Positions 34,134 through 42,242 of a stretch of DNA of 43,361 nt are shown here, piece by piece; position 1 is the stretch's first letter, and each line of letters begins with the position of its first letter. Where the stretch lies: NCBI RefSeq assembly GCF_013415325.1, contig NZ_JACBYE010000038.1, positions 1 to 43,361 on the forward strand, read 5' to 3'. A model generated the notes under the pieces. The model had not been told where the DNA came from. It worked only from the letters and a program-made list of their open reading frames with translations, and did not search any database. This DNA is from Sanguibacter inulinus. GTDB taxonomy: Bacteria > Actinomycetota > Actinomycetes > Actinomycetales > Cellulomonadaceae. Made by a program: the position numbers and the translations under genes.

Positions 34134-35804
34134 TCAGCCCTCGCCGCTCGTCGCCTTGTCGAGCACTATCGACACGTCTCGCTCGTCATCGCCCGAGCGT
34201 ACCTTCAGCACGACGGTGTCTCCAGGGGCCTTCGCACGGATCGCGACGATCAGCTCGTCGGACTGGGTCACCGGGCGTCCGTCGACCGAGAGGATCACGT
34301 CGCCGGGAGCGAGGCCTGCGGCCTCGGCCGGGCCGCCCGGGGTGACAGGCTCCTGCCCGCCCTGGGCGTCCTGGACCACCTGCACGCCCTCACCGTCGTA
34401 GGAGGAGTCGAGCAGCACACCGATGATCGGATAGCTGGCGGACCCCGTGTCGATGATCTCCTGCGCCGTGCGTCGCGCCTGGTTGGAGCCGATGGCAAAA
34501 CCGAGACCGATGTTCCCCGCGCTCGTGAGGGTGCCCGGCGGCTGGGCGATCGCGGAGTTGATGCCGATCACCTGACCCGAGGCGTCCACGAGCGGACCAC
34601 CCGAGTTGCCCGGGTTGATCGCTGCGTCTGTCTGGAGCGCGTTGATGAAGGCCTGGTCTGTCACGTCGCCCGCAGACACCGGTCGGTTGAGGGCGCTGAT
34701 GATGCCCGTGGTCACGGTGCCGTCCAGCCCGAGCGGTGCGCCGATCGCGATGACGGGGTCGCCGACTGCCACGGCCTCGGAGTCTCCGAGCACCAGCGGG
34801 ACCAGGTCTTCGCGGTCGACCCTGACGACGGCGAGGTCGTAGTCGGCCGTGCGCCCGATGAGGGTCGCCGTAGACTCAGAGCCGTCGACGAAGGTCACCC
34901 GGATCTCGCCGTTCCCGACCGCACCCGCGATCACGTGGTTGTTGGTGAGGATGTAGCCGTCCTCACGGATGACAAAACCCGAGCCTGTCGACTGACCGTC
35001 GGGTCCCGACACGTAGAGAGAGACCACGCTCGGCGCGACAGTCGCCGCGATGTCCGCGATCGACCCGTCGGGCCTGGTGATGCTCGGGTCCGCCGAGACC
35101 GTGGGCAGCGGCTGGGACGACGGTCCGGAGACCGAGTCCCACACGCGCTCTCCGACGATCCCGCCGACGGCGCCCAGCAGCAGAGCCCCGACGAGCAGCC
35201 CCGTCACCGCAGCAGACCCGAGGCCTCGTCGACGACCGTGCGGTCCGTCGGTGGTCGGCCATCCCGAGAGCGTCGAGGCCTCAGCAGACTTCTCCCGGCC
35301 GGCCTGGTCGGCCTGGTCAGCCCGTGCCTGGTCGAACCAGTGGGCGCTCGGGGTCGCACCCGGAGCGTAGGAGGGCGGACCGAGCGGGTCTGCCACCGGA
35401 GCAGGTGCCGGCACGGACGGCTGCCCCTCGAGGCCCGCCCCGGACGCAGCCGGGGCCCCCGGGCCCTCGCTGCCCGCGGGTGCCTCGAAGGACACCGCCG
35501 CGCGGTCGGCCTCACGGGCGCGGTCGTCCGCGGAAGCCTGGGGCTGCTGAGCTGCACCGGCTGCGGCTGTCGACGCAGCCCCCGGTGGTGCATAGCGCGA
35601 GTGGTCGACCCGGGCCTGCGCACCCTCCTGACCAGGGGTGTACGAGGGAGCGGCGTGCGCGGGGGGCAGCGGGACCGGCGGGACAGCCCGGGTCGGGGCG
35701 GCCGCCTCGTCGGTGCTGCGCGTGCCTGCGCCGTGGCCGTCCGCGCGGTCGTCGTCTGCGCCGTGGTCGTGGCTGCCGTGGTCGTCTGTCCTCGGACCTG
35801 TCAC
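34134..35804 (-). CDS. htrA: membrane-anchored HtrA/DegP-type serine protease with PDZ domain
   Basis: This 556-residue envelope protease degrades misfolded exported proteins. A long His/Asp- then Pro-rich cytosolic segment (about 1-215) precedes one membrane helix (SAAVTGLLVGALLLGAVGGI). The trypsin-like domain has the triad His in YILTNNHVIAG, Asp in TADYDLAVVRVD and Ser in AINPGNSGGPLVD. A C-terminal PDZ domain (GGPAEAAGLAPGDVILSVDG) follows. The GTG at 35804 is chosen because it overlaps the anti-sigma stop by four bases; the frame is open to 35957 but the extra part lies inside rseA. In mycobacteria the homologue cleaves RseA and so links envelope stress to SigE; the same is likely here. 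Confidence 0.93.
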   Translation of the reverse strand: MTGPRTDDHGSHDHGADDDRADGHGAGTRSTDEAAAPTRAVPPVPLPPAHAAPSYTPGQEGAQARVDHSRYAPPGAASTAAAGAAQQPQASADDRAREADRAAVSFEAPAGSEGPGAPAASGAGLEGQPSVPAPAPVADPLGPPSYAPGATPSAHWFDQARADQADQAGREKSAEASTLSGWPTTDGPHGRRRGLGSAAVTGLLVGALLLGAVGGIVGERVWDSVSGPSSQPLPTVSADPSITRPDGSIADIAATVAPSVVSLYVSGPDGQSTGSGFVIREDGYILTNNHVIAGAVGNGEIRVTFVDGSESTATLIGRTADYDLAVVRVDREDLVPLVLGDSEAVAVGDPVIAIGAPLGLDGTVTTGIISALNRPVSAGDVTDQAFINALQTDAAINPGNSGGPLVDASGQVIGINSAIAQPPGTLTSAGNIGLGFAIGSNQARRTAQEIIDTGSASYPIIGVLLDSSYDGEGVQVVQDAQGGQEPVTPGGPAEAAGLAPGDVILSVDGRPVTQSDELIVAIRAKAPGDTVVLKVRSGDDERDVSIVLDKATSGEG

Positions 35805-36796
35805 GAGAGCACTCCTGTCAGTGTCGTCCACCCACGCCCGACGCGCGCCTGGAATCCCTCGTCGTACTCGTCGACCGGGAAGGTCGACACAAGTTGTAGC
35901 ACGTCGTCGAGAGAGCCGGGCGCCACGAGGTCGACCACGGTGTCCGACGACTGCCACACGAGGTGCAGAGGCGACTCCGAGACCACGTAGACCGGGGCCC
36001 CACCTGCGTCGAGGGTCCTGAGGTCTGAGACCTTGTCCTGATCGAGCCGGCCGTGCTGCTCACGGACCACCACGTCGCCGAAAGGCGTCTCGAGGTCGAC
36101 CTCGAGCACGTCCTCGTCGGCTCCTGTGAAGCGCAGCGCCTGGACTGTCACGGCGTCCGGCAGGCTCTCTGGTCGTGGCCAGCCCTGCTGCGACATCCAC
36201 TCGAGGACCTCGTGGTCGTCCGCGCCCGAGCCCGGGCTGTCGGCCAGGACGCCTGAGGCCGTGTCGAGCACGAGGTCGTCGGAGGTGCGGAGCTGGGCAG
36301 CTGCTGCGAGCGCCGAGAGAGCGTCGTTCTGCTGTCGGTCGGGTGCCACGACTGGCCGGTCGCCCAGCGTGAAGAGGCTGACGGCCACCATGCTGCTGCC
36401 GAGGATCAGCGCGACGACCGCGCGTCCGCGTCGCGCTCCCCTCGGCTCGACGTCACCGCACAGCGCACGCCAGCGGGGTGGGAGCGGCTCGTGCGGGACC
36501 AGGCTGGACGCGTCGGAGGACCGCTGCTCGACGGCACCTGCCGTGGCGAAGCCGACCTCCTCGCCGGCCGTGGGCGCGGCGGGCTCCGACATGGCCAGCA
36601 GGCGGCTCATGAAGTCTGGGGCGGGCTCGACGTCAGCGATGCCGAGGGAGAGCGTGCGGCGCGCGCTCCGCGCCTCGTCGACCTCGCGGGCACACTGCGG
36701 GCAGGCTGCCACGTGCGCGAGGCACCGCTCGCGGTCGGCGAGGCCGAGCTGGTTGTCGACGAGGGCGCTCACCCACTCGCCGAGGTGCGCGCTCAC
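35801..36796 (-). CDS. rseA: zinc-binding anti-sigma factor (RseA-like)
   Basis: This 331-residue membrane-bound anti-sigma factor should hold SigE inactive. The zinc-associated anti-sigma signature is His28-x3-Cys32-x2-Cys35 in [16 protein letters not shown], preceded by the sigma-binding helix. One membrane helix ([20 protein letters not shown], near residue 135) separates it from a large extracytoplasmic domain that may sense stress. The GTG start overlaps the sigE stop by four bases (GTGA). It is much longer than mycobacterial RseA because of the outer domain, whose C-terminal part ([15 protein letters not shown]) resembles sensor folds of other anti-sigma factors. Confidence 0.87.
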   Translation of the reverse strand: MSAHLGEWVSALVDNQLGLADRERCLAHVAACPQCAREVDEARSARRTLSLGIADVEPAPDFMSRLLAMSEPAAPTAGEEVGFATAGAVEQRSSDASSLVPHEPLPPRWRALCGDVEPRGARRGRAVVALILGSSMVAVSLFTLGDRPVVAPDRQQNDALSALAAAAQLRTSDDLVLDTASGVLADSPGSGADDHEVLEWMSQQGWPRPESLPDAVTVQALRFTGADEDVLEVDLETPFGDVVVREQHGRLDQDKVSDLRTLDAGGAPVYVVSESPLHLVWQSSDTVVDLVAPGSLDDVLQLVSTFPVDEYDEGFQARVGRGWTTLTGVLS

Positions 36797-37455
36797 GCAG
36801 CTCCGCCTGCTGCCCTCGCACCGCCGTGCAGCACGAAGGTGCCGTCAGCAGGGGTCGTGTCCTCACCAGCGACGACGTGCCGGTGCGGGGCACGGTCAGC
36901 GAGGGCCAGCCGCAGCTGGGAGCGAGCGCGGTGGATGCGCGAGCGGACCGTCCCGAGCTTGATGCCCAGGGTGACCGCGATCTCCTCGTAGGAGAGGCCT
37001 TCGATGTCGCACAGCACGACCGCGGCACGGTACTCGGGGGCGAGCGCGTCGAGGGCGCGCTGCACGTCGTGGTCGAGGTTGGCGTGCTCGTAGCCGCGGA
37101 CGGGGTCGTAGAGCTCCCCGCGCGCGGGGTACGTCGAGGAGTCGTCGCCCATCGAGTCCATGCGGATGCGCTGGCGGCGTCGCGCCTGGTCGAGGAACAG
37201 GTTGGTCGTGATGCGGTGCAACCAGCCCTCGAAGGTCCCTGGCGTGTAGCTGCTCAGCGACCTGAACACCCTGATGAAGACCTCCTGCGTGAGGTCCTCG
37301 GCATCGTGCTGGTTGCCCGTCAGCCTGTACGCGAGCCTGTAGACGCGCGCTGAGTGGTCGCGCACGACAGACTCCCAGCTGGGCGGCTGCCAGCCCGGGT
37401 CGACTGCTGCGGTGCCCGTGGCCTCGGGCGTGGGATGGTCGTGGGGTTCGTGCAC
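36793..37455 (-). CDS. sigE: ECF sigma factor (SigE-type)
   Basis: This is a 220-residue extracytoplasmic-function sigma factor. Region 2 (about 30-100) has [30 protein letters not shown] and the -10-binding [20 protein letters not shown]. Region 4 (about 145-200) has [41 protein letters not shown] place the start at GTG 37455 (VHEPHDHP) rather than an ATG 45 bases upstream: GACACT lies six bases before this GTG, as at other leaderless starts, and the extension is not family-like. It heads the operon and is probably released under envelope stress to turn on htrA and others. Confidence 0.92.
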   Translation of the reverse strand: MHEPHDHPTPEATGTAAVDPGWQPPSWESVVRDHSARVYRLAYRLTGNQHDAEDLTQEVFIRVFRSLSSYTPGTFEGWLHRITTNLFLDQARRRQRIRMDSMGDDSSTYPARGELYDPVRGYEHANLDHDVQRALDALAPEYRAAVVLCDIEGLSYEEIAVTLGIKLGTVRSRIHRARSQLRLALADRAPHRHVVAGEDTTPADGTFVLHGGARAAGGAA

Positions 37456-37461
37456 CCCTCT

Positions 37462-37467
37462 AGTGTC
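37462..37467 (-). promoter_or_regulatory. possible -10 element of sigE
   Basis: On the minus strand GACACT ends six bases before GTG 37455. It matches TANNNT only in A2 and T6, so it could also belong to a different sigma class. Confidence 0.3.
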
Positions 37468-37562
37468 CCAGGGCGGAGCCCGCGTGTCGCACCGGTGCAT
37501 GAACCTTCACCTGCTTCGCACAGGAGACGGCGCGCTCACGGCACGGCGTCCTGTCTCGACGG

Positions 37563-37606
37563 TACGATCTGAGACGTCACACCACCGGCCACGACAACCC
37601 TGGAGG
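37563..37606 (+). promoter_or_regulatory. -10 and ribosome binding site of the O-methyltransferase gene
   Basis: TACGAT (37563-37568) is a good -10, and GGAGG (37602-37606) a strong Shine-Dalgarno sequence. The latter lies four bases before ATC 37611 and defines that as the likely start, since no ATG, GTG or TTG lies in frame nearby. Confidence 0.5.
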
Positions 37607-37610
37607 CATC

Positions 37611-38255
37611 ATCTCCGCCGACCGAGCTCAGAGCTGGGCCTACGCCGAGGACTTCGTCGCCGAGGACGAGGTCCTGCTGCGCGCCCGTGGACGCGCAGCC
37701 CAGCTCGGGTGCCACAGCATGCTCCCGGGCTCGTGCGCGACCCTCACCGTCCTGGCGGCCGCCCTCGGCGCGCGCTCGGCCGTCGAGGTCGGGACCGGCA
37801 CGGGTGTCGCGAGCCTCGCGCTGCTCCGCGGGATGCTCCCCGACGGTGTCCTCACCACGATCGACGTGGAGGTCGAGCACCAGAGAGCGGCGAAGGCCGC
37901 CTTCGCCGAGGCCGGGATCCGGGCCACCCGCGCCCGGGCGATCTCTGGTCGCGCGCTCGACGTCCTGCCGCGCCTGACCGACGGCGCCTACGACCTCGTG
38001 CTGGTCAGCGCCGCCGAGACCAGCTGCGCGCTGTACGTCGAGCAGGCCCGGCGGTTGCTGCGCGAGGGCGGGATGCTCGTGGTCGACAACGCCCTCTGGG
38101 GTGGCAGCGTGGCCGACCCCGCCCGACGGGACGAGGTCACCACGGCGATCCGCGACGTGGGCCGAGCGGTCCGGGACGACGAGCACATGCTCTCGACGCT
38201 GCTGCCCGTCGGCGACGGGCTGCTCGTCTCCGTGAAGCGCTCGACGAGAGCCTGA
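37611..38255 (+). CDS. SAM-dependent O-methyltransferase (Rv1220c-like), probable ATC start
   Basis: This cytosolic class I methyltransferase of the catechol-O-methyltransferase family has about 214 residues. The SAM-binding motif VEVGTGTGVASLALLRGML is followed by LTTIDVEVEHQRAAKAAFAEAG and the acidic DLVLVSAA loop. The first ATG in frame (37719) would remove some 36 residues, including SWAYAEDFVAEDEVLLRARG, which aligns in character with the conserved N-terminus of Rv1220c (from memory SLWAHAEGSISEDVILAGAR). The frame is open upstream, and the strong GGAGG points to ATC at 37611 (ISADRAQSWAYAED), where relatives would have ATG. Divergence from sigE is conserved. A sequencing error at the start codon is the alternative. 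Substrate is unknown. Confidence 0.75.
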   Translation: MSADRAQSWAYAEDFVAEDEVLLRARGRAAQLGCHSMLPGSCATLTVLAAALGARSAVEVGTGTGVASLALLRGMLPDGVLTTIDVEVEHQRAAKAAFAEAGIRATRARAISGRALDVLPRLTDGAYDLVLVSAAETSCALYVEQARRLLREGGMLVVDNALWGGSVADPARRDEVTTAIRDVGRAVRDDEHMLSTLLPVGDGLLVSVKRSTRA

Positions 38256-38256
38256 C

Positions 38257-38331
38257 CTGAGACGACCCGGATCTGGGACGACCCTGGTCTGAGACGACCC
38301 GGACCTCAGACGACCTCACCTCAGGACGACC
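38257..38331. repeat. 16-bp tandem repeat after the O-methyltransferase gene
   Basis: Units CTGAGACGACCCGGAT (38257), CTGGGACGACCCTGGT (38273), CTGAGACGACCCGGAC (38289), a 15-base version at 38305 and a partial one at 38320 follow the stop at 38253-38255. The constant core is GACGACC. The repeat runs into the terminator hairpin. Confidence 0.8.
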
Positions 38332-38368
38332 AAGAGCGCCCCCGCCGAGCTCGGCAGGGGCGCTCTTG
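38331..38368. terminator. bidirectional hairpin between the O-methyltransferase and aminopeptidase genes
   Basis: CAAGAGCGCCCC (38331-38342) pairs with 38357-38368, and GCCGAG (38344-38349) with 38350-38355, broken only by a C-A mismatch. It lies between convergent genes and probably serves both. Confidence 0.85.
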
Positions 38369-38427
38369 CGCTGCGGGGATCCTGCATCCGCAGGGCTGGT
38401 GAGCCGGGATGCCGGGGTGCCAGCCCG

Positions 38428-40011
38428 TCAGTCCAGGGTCTCGAGCAGCCGCAGCACGAGGCGGGCGCCGTACCCCGTGGCTCCGGCCGAGACCTCGTGC
38501 TTGCGGGCAGCAGCCCGCGAGGGGCCCGCGATGTCCAGGTGCACCCAGCGACGCTCCCCGACGAAGGAGCGCAAGAACAGCGCTGCGGTGACCGCTCCCC
38601 CGCCCGGAGGGTCGGCCGGGACGTGGCGGAGGTCGGCGACGGTCGAGGCGACAGCGGGTGCGTAGTCCTCGACGAGCGGCATGTGCCAGACGGGCTCCCC
38701 GGTCTCGCGACCCGCAGCCTCGAGCGCTGCGACGAGAGCGTCGTCGGCGCTGAAGAGGGCTGCGTGACCGCGCCCCAGCCCGACGCTCGCCGCACCTGTC
38801 AGTGTCGCGACGTCGACCAGGACGTCAGGGTCGAGGGTCGCGTCGGCGAAGGCGAGAGCGTCGGCGAGGACCAGACGCCCCTCGGCATCGGTGTTCGCGA
38901 TCTCGACAGTCGTGCCGCCGAAGAGCCGGAGCACGTCACCAGGCCTGTACGAGCCAGCCCCGACGTGGTTCTCGGCGAGCGGCAGGACGGCTGTCACAGA
39001 GTGAGGGCTGCCCGAGCGCGAGGCTCCCAGCACGGCGGCGAGAGCGACGGCCGCCCCGGCCATGTCGGTCTTCATGGGGACCATCGCCTCGCGCGGCTTG
39101 ATGGACAGACCACCGGTGTCGTAGGTGATGCCCTTGCCGACCACGACCACGTGCTGACCGCTGCCGCCGTCGACAGGGGCATAGGTGACGGTCACGAGGC
39201 GGGGCGGGCGCGACGAGCCGCGGCCGACGGCGAGGATCCCGCCGAAGCCCTGCGCCTCGAGAGCCGGGACGTCGAGGACCGTCGTGGTGAGTCCCTCGGC
39301 GGTCGCCAGGTCGACTGCGCGGTCGGCGAACCACTCCGGTGACTTGATGTTGGAGGGGACCGTCGCGAGGTCCCGGACCAACCAGGTGGCCCAGGCGCTC
39401 TGGACGGCGCTGTCGAGGGCCGACTGGTCGCCGTCCCCGATGAGCACGAGCTCGCGCGCCGGCCCGTCAGCCGGTGCCTCGGCCGAGAGCTTGACGGGCA
39501 CGTACGCACCGAGGAGATACCCCTCGACGAAGGCACGGGTCGCGGACCCGTGAGGCGTCGCGGCGAGCGGCGTGAGGACACGACCGAGTCCCCGGGCAGC
39601 CCGGGCCAGCGCCGCGCCGGCGCGCCGGAGGTCGCTCGTCGTCTCGCGGCCCACCCCGACGAACACGATGCGGTGCGGGAGACCGGCCCACGGGAGCGAC
39701 GCGGCGGAGCCGACGTGGACCCGTGGCAGGTCGATGGTGTGGGTCGTGCCGGCAGCACCGGAGAACGCGGCGCGCTCGGCCAGCTCGGCGAGGTCGATGC
39801 CGTAGAGCAGGGAGGCGTCGACCGTGCCGGCGCGCGGCTGGAGCTCGTCGTCGCCGTCGACAGGTGAGCCGACGGCGACGGCTACGGCCTCGACGTCGTC
39901 GAGGAAGGTGCAGCTCGTGAGGGTCCCCTCGGCGAGGACGACCTCAGGCACTGCTCGTCCGACACCCTCACGGGCCAGGGACGCAGCAGAGAACGTAGAG
40001 CGAGGAGCCAA
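38428..40011 (-). CDS. pepA: leucyl aminopeptidase (M17 family)
   Basis: This is a 527-residue cytosolic hexameric-type metallo-aminopeptidase. The catalytic C-terminal domain has VVGKGITYDTGGLSIKPRE with the first metal-ligand Lys and Asp (near residue 290), VPMKTDMAGAAVALAAV (near 313) and the family signature NTDAEGRLVLADAL (near 372). The long N-terminal domain is typical of PepA. The earliest start is TTG at 40011, three bases after the DUF3117 stop and without a ribosome binding site; GTG 39951 (VPEVVLAEG) is an alternative. The gene is the second of a DUF3117-pepA pair and ends before a bidirectional terminator. Confidence 0.92.
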   Translation of the reverse strand: MAPRSTFSAASLAREGVGRAVPEVVLAEGTLTSCTFLDDVEAVAVAVGSPVDGDDELQPRAGTVDASLLYGIDLAELAERAAFSGAAGTTHTIDLPRVHVGSAASLPWAGLPHRIVFVGVGRETTSDLRRAGAALARAARGLGRVLTPLAATPHGSATRAFVEGYLLGAYVPVKLSAEAPADGPARELVLIGDGDQSALDSAVQSAWATWLVRDLATVPSNIKSPEWFADRAVDLATAEGLTTTVLDVPALEAQGFGGILAVGRGSSRPPRLVTVTYAPVDGGSGQHVVVVGKGITYDTGGLSIKPREAMVPMKTDMAGAAVALAAVLGASRSGSPHSVTAVLPLAENHVGAGSYRPGDVLRLFGGTTVEIANTDAEGRLVLADALAFADATLDPDVLVDVATLTGAASVGLGRGHAALFSADDALVAALEAAGRETGEPVWHMPLVEDYAPAVASTVADLRHVPADPPGGGAVTAALFLRSFVGERRWVHLDIAGPSRAAARKHEVSAGATGYGARLVLRLLETLD

Positions 40012-40014
40012 GAG

Positions 40015-40182
40015 TCAGCCCACTACTGCTTTCAGGGCCTCGCCCAGCTCGCTCGCCTCGACGGCGTTGAGCTCGACCACGAGGCGGCCTCCGCCTTCGA
40101 GAGGCACGCGCATGACGATCCCGCGGCCTTCTTTCGTGACCTCGAGGGGACCGTCACCCGTACGGGGCTTCATCGCAGCCAT
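40015..40182 (-). CDS. DUF3117 small conserved actinobacterial protein
   Basis: This is a 55-residue protein starting MAAMKPRTGDGPLEVTKEGR, the invariant opening of DUF3117 (Rv1211-type) proteins, and continuing GIVMRVPLEGGGRLVVELNA to a short helix. It is soluble and of unknown function. The ATG at 40182 has GGAG eight bases upstream; a second ATG at 40173 is less likely. TAGAAT at 40230-40235 is a plausible -10. It is one of the most conserved small proteins of high-GC Gram-positives. Its stop lies three bases before the pepA TTG, suggesting coupling. Confidence 0.93.
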   Translation of the reverse strand: MAAMKPRTGDGPLEVTKEGRGIVMRVPLEGGGRLVVELNAVEASELGEALKAVVG

Positions 40183-40229
40183 TGGTGGCTCTCCATTTCC
40201 GTCGATACCGCCGTGTGTCTCAGAGCCAT

Positions 40230-40235
40230 ATTCTA
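40230..40235 (-). promoter_or_regulatory. -10 element of the DUF3117-pepA promoter
   Basis: On the minus strand TAGAAT lies 47 bases before the DUF3117 start, giving a leader of about 40 bases that carries the GGAG site. A good -35 is not visible. Confidence 0.5.
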
Positions 40236-40284
40236 GTTCACGCCGGGTGTGACCTGCGCCCTCGTGCCCTCACGCCACGCCGCG

Positions 40285-40324
40285 ACCCACAGGTCACCTG
40301 TGGGTAAAGCCGTCTGGACGGCTT
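40285..40324 (-). terminator. tandem hairpins after the folP-like gene
   Basis: On the minus strand the first hairpin is AAGCCGT with its complement (40307-40324, CCAG loop), then ACCCACAGG with its complement (40285-40305, TGA loop). They lie 21 bases after the folP-like stop and before the DUF3117 promoter. Confidence 0.65.
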
Positions 40325-40345
40325 CTGCAGAGCTGCGCCCGCGTC

Positions 40346-41278
40346 TCAGCCGAGCCCGCGGACGACGCGGGCCGGGGGCAGGTCGCCGCGGACCGCGGCC
40401 GTCATGTCGAGAGCCCTGCGGGTCGCACGGACGTCGTGGGCCCTGAACACCGTGGCGCCCATCCAGGCTGCGAGCGCTGTCGCGGCAAGGGTCCCCTCGA
40501 GCCGCTCCTCGGCGGGGAGGTCGAGGGTCTCCCCCACGAAGTCCTTGCGGGAGAGAGCCATGAGGACGGGGAATCCCAGCCCTGTCAGGCGGCCTGTGCT
40601 GCGCAGCAGGTGCAGGGAGTGCCAGGTGCTCTTGCCGAAGTCGTGGGTCGGGTCGACGAGCACAGACTCGCGGGGCACACCGCAGGCCACGGCCCGCCGC
40701 GCGGCGGCCGCGAGCGTCGAGAGGACGTCGTGGACGACGCCGTCCCGGGGGTCGGCGTCGTCGGGGGCGTCGTGCGGCAGCGGGTAGGCCACCTGGAACG
40801 GGTCAGTCCGCGGGACAGCCCCGCCGGTGTGCGAGCAGACGATCCCGGCGCCGAGCGCCCCGGCGACCTCGACCAGGTGCGGGTCGTGCCCGGCCCAGGT
40901 GTCGTTGACGAGGTCGGCCCCGGCTCCGACGGCCTCGCGCGCCACCTCGGCACGCCAGGTGTCGACGCTGACGAGCATGTCGGGGAACTCAGCACGCACG
41001 CGTGCCACGAAGGGGACGGTGCGGCGGATCTCCTCCTCGACCGTGACCTCGGGCCCGGTGCCGGCCCGCACCCCGCCGACGTCGACGATCTGGGCGCCCT
41101 CGGTGCTCGCACGCTCGACAGCCCGCAGGGCGTCGACGTCGTCAGCCTGCCGGGCTCCGGAGTAGAACGAGTCGGTCGTCCGGTTGACGATGGCCATGAT
41201 CGCGGCCGCCTCGCCGCCGACCTCGCGGCCCCGCAGCACGAGCGTCGCGGCGCGCGGCGGGACCGTCGCGCCGGTCAC
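40346..41278 (-). CDS. folP2: dihydropteroate synthase-like protein (FolP2 type)
   Basis: This 310-residue TIM-barrel protein belongs to the pterin-binding family. Motifs correspond to dihydropteroate synthase but are altered: IMAIVNRTTDSFYSGAR in place of the usual ILNVTPDSFSDGG, VDVGGVRAGTG in place of IDIGGESTRPG, DLVNDTWAGHDP, and LMALSRKDFVGETLDL for the SRK-F substrate loop. These changes, and the location beside a LOG-family gene and dapE, match mycobacterial FolP2, which is reported to lack normal synthase activity. The GTG start overlaps the LOG-family stop by four bases. True folate function is therefore doubtful. Confidence 0.88.
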   Translation of the reverse strand: MTGATVPPRAATLVLRGREVGGEAAAIMAIVNRTTDSFYSGARQADDVDALRAVERASTEGAQIVDVGGVRAGTGPEVTVEEEIRRTVPFVARVRAEFPDMLVSVDTWRAEVAREAVGAGADLVNDTWAGHDPHLVEVAGALGAGIVCSHTGGAVPRTDPFQVAYPLPHDAPDDADPRDGVVHDVLSTLAAAARRAVACGVPRESVLVDPTHDFGKSTWHSLHLLRSTGRLTGLGFPVLMALSRKDFVGETLDLPAEERLEGTLAATALAAWMGATVFRAHDVRATRRALDMTAAVRGDLPPARVVRGLG

Positions 41279-42117
41279 CCCGCCGCCGGGCGCGCGGCCT
41301 CGTCGGCGGGCTCGTCGCTCGACTCGGCAGCAGCGGCCTCGTCGGCAGCCGCCTGCTCACGGGCCCGGAGCTCTTCGTTGCGGTCGCAGACGATCCGCAC
41401 GGCCTCGTCGGCGTCGTCGACGATCGAGAAGAGCGCGAGGTCCTTCGCGTGGATCATGCCGCGGTCCAGGACAGCTGTGCTCAGCCAGTCGAACAGACCG
41501 GACCAGTAGTCCGAGCCCACGAGGACGATCGGGAACTCGGTCACCTTGTGCGTCTGGACGAGGGTGAGTGCCTCGAACATCTCGTCGAGCGTGCCAAAAC
41601 CGCCGGGGAGCACCACGAAGCCCGAGGCGTACTTGACGAACATCGTCTTGCGGGCGAAGAAGTAGCGGAAGTTCACGCCGAGGTCGACGTACTCGTTCAT
41701 CCCCTGCTCGAAGGGCAGCTCGATGCCGAGCCCCACGGAGAGACCGCCCGCCTCACGGGCACCCTTGTTGGCGGCCTCCATGATGCCCGGACCACCACCG
41801 GTGATGACCGCGTAGCCACGGTCGACGAGCCCGCGGCCCACCTGGACGCCGAGCTCGTAGTCCGGGTGGTCGACGGGCGTGCGTGCCGAGCCGAAGACGC
41901 TGACGGCCTGGCCGACCTCGGCGAGGGCACCGAAGCCCTCGACGAACTCGCTCTGGATGCGCATGACCCGCCACGGGTCGGAGTGCACCCACTCGGTGTC
42001 GTGCTGCCTGTCGAGCAGGCGCTGGTCTGTCGTCTCTGCGGGGATCTGCTCGCCCCGCAGGATCACCGGACCCTTCCGGTAACCCTTCCCGGTCTGTGCC
42101 AGTCCTTCGTCAGTCAT
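41275..42117 (-). CDS. LOG family protein (TIGR00730, cytokinin riboside phosphoribohydrolase-like)
   Basis: This is a 280-residue Rossmann-like protein. The family motif PGGFGTLDEMFEALT is complete, with the nucleotide-binding stretch AVITGGGPGIMEAANKGAREAGG (near residue 105) and FRYFFARKTMFVKYASG. Such enzymes hydrolyse nucleoside 5'-monophosphates to base and ribose-5-phosphate; in M. tuberculosis the homologue (Rv1205) makes cytokinins. Long N-terminal and acidic C-terminal tails are present. The ATG has TAGGCT six bases upstream and no ribosome binding site. It forms a two-gene unit with the folP2-like gene. Confidence 0.92.
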   Translation of the reverse strand: MTDEGLAQTGKGYRKGPVILRGEQIPAETTDQRLLDRQHDTEWVHSDPWRVMRIQSEFVEGFGALAEVGQAVSVFGSARTPVDHPDYELGVQVGRGLVDRGYAVITGGGPGIMEAANKGAREAGGLSVGLGIELPFEQGMNEYVDLGVNFRYFFARKTMFVKYASGFVVLPGGFGTLDEMFEALTLVQTHKVTEFPIVLVGSDYWSGLFDWLSTAVLDRGMIHAKDLALFSIVDDADEAVRIVCDRNEELRAREQAAADEAAAAESSDEPADEAARPAAG

Positions 42118-42123
42118 GCTCCG

Positions 42124-42129
42124 AGCCTA
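42124..42129 (-). promoter_or_regulatory. -10 element of a leaderless promoter for the LOG-family gene
   Basis: On the minus strand TAGGCT ends six bases before the ATG at 42117, and the intervening bases CGGAGC do not form a usable Shine-Dalgarno site. Confidence 0.55.
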
Positions 42130-42242
42130 CGTGCTGACGCCTGCCTCACCAGGCGTGACGCCGCCGCCCGCGGATGAGCGTCGGGTGACCATCGCGCAGA
42201 CACCCCGTGAACGCTCTCCAGGCACGGCACGGGCCCTCGGGC

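Noticed and set aside
37456-37500. Longer sigE start at 37500
   Set aside because: The extra 15 residues ([15 protein letters not shown]) are not family-like, and the GTG at 37455 has a -10-like hexamer at the standard distance.
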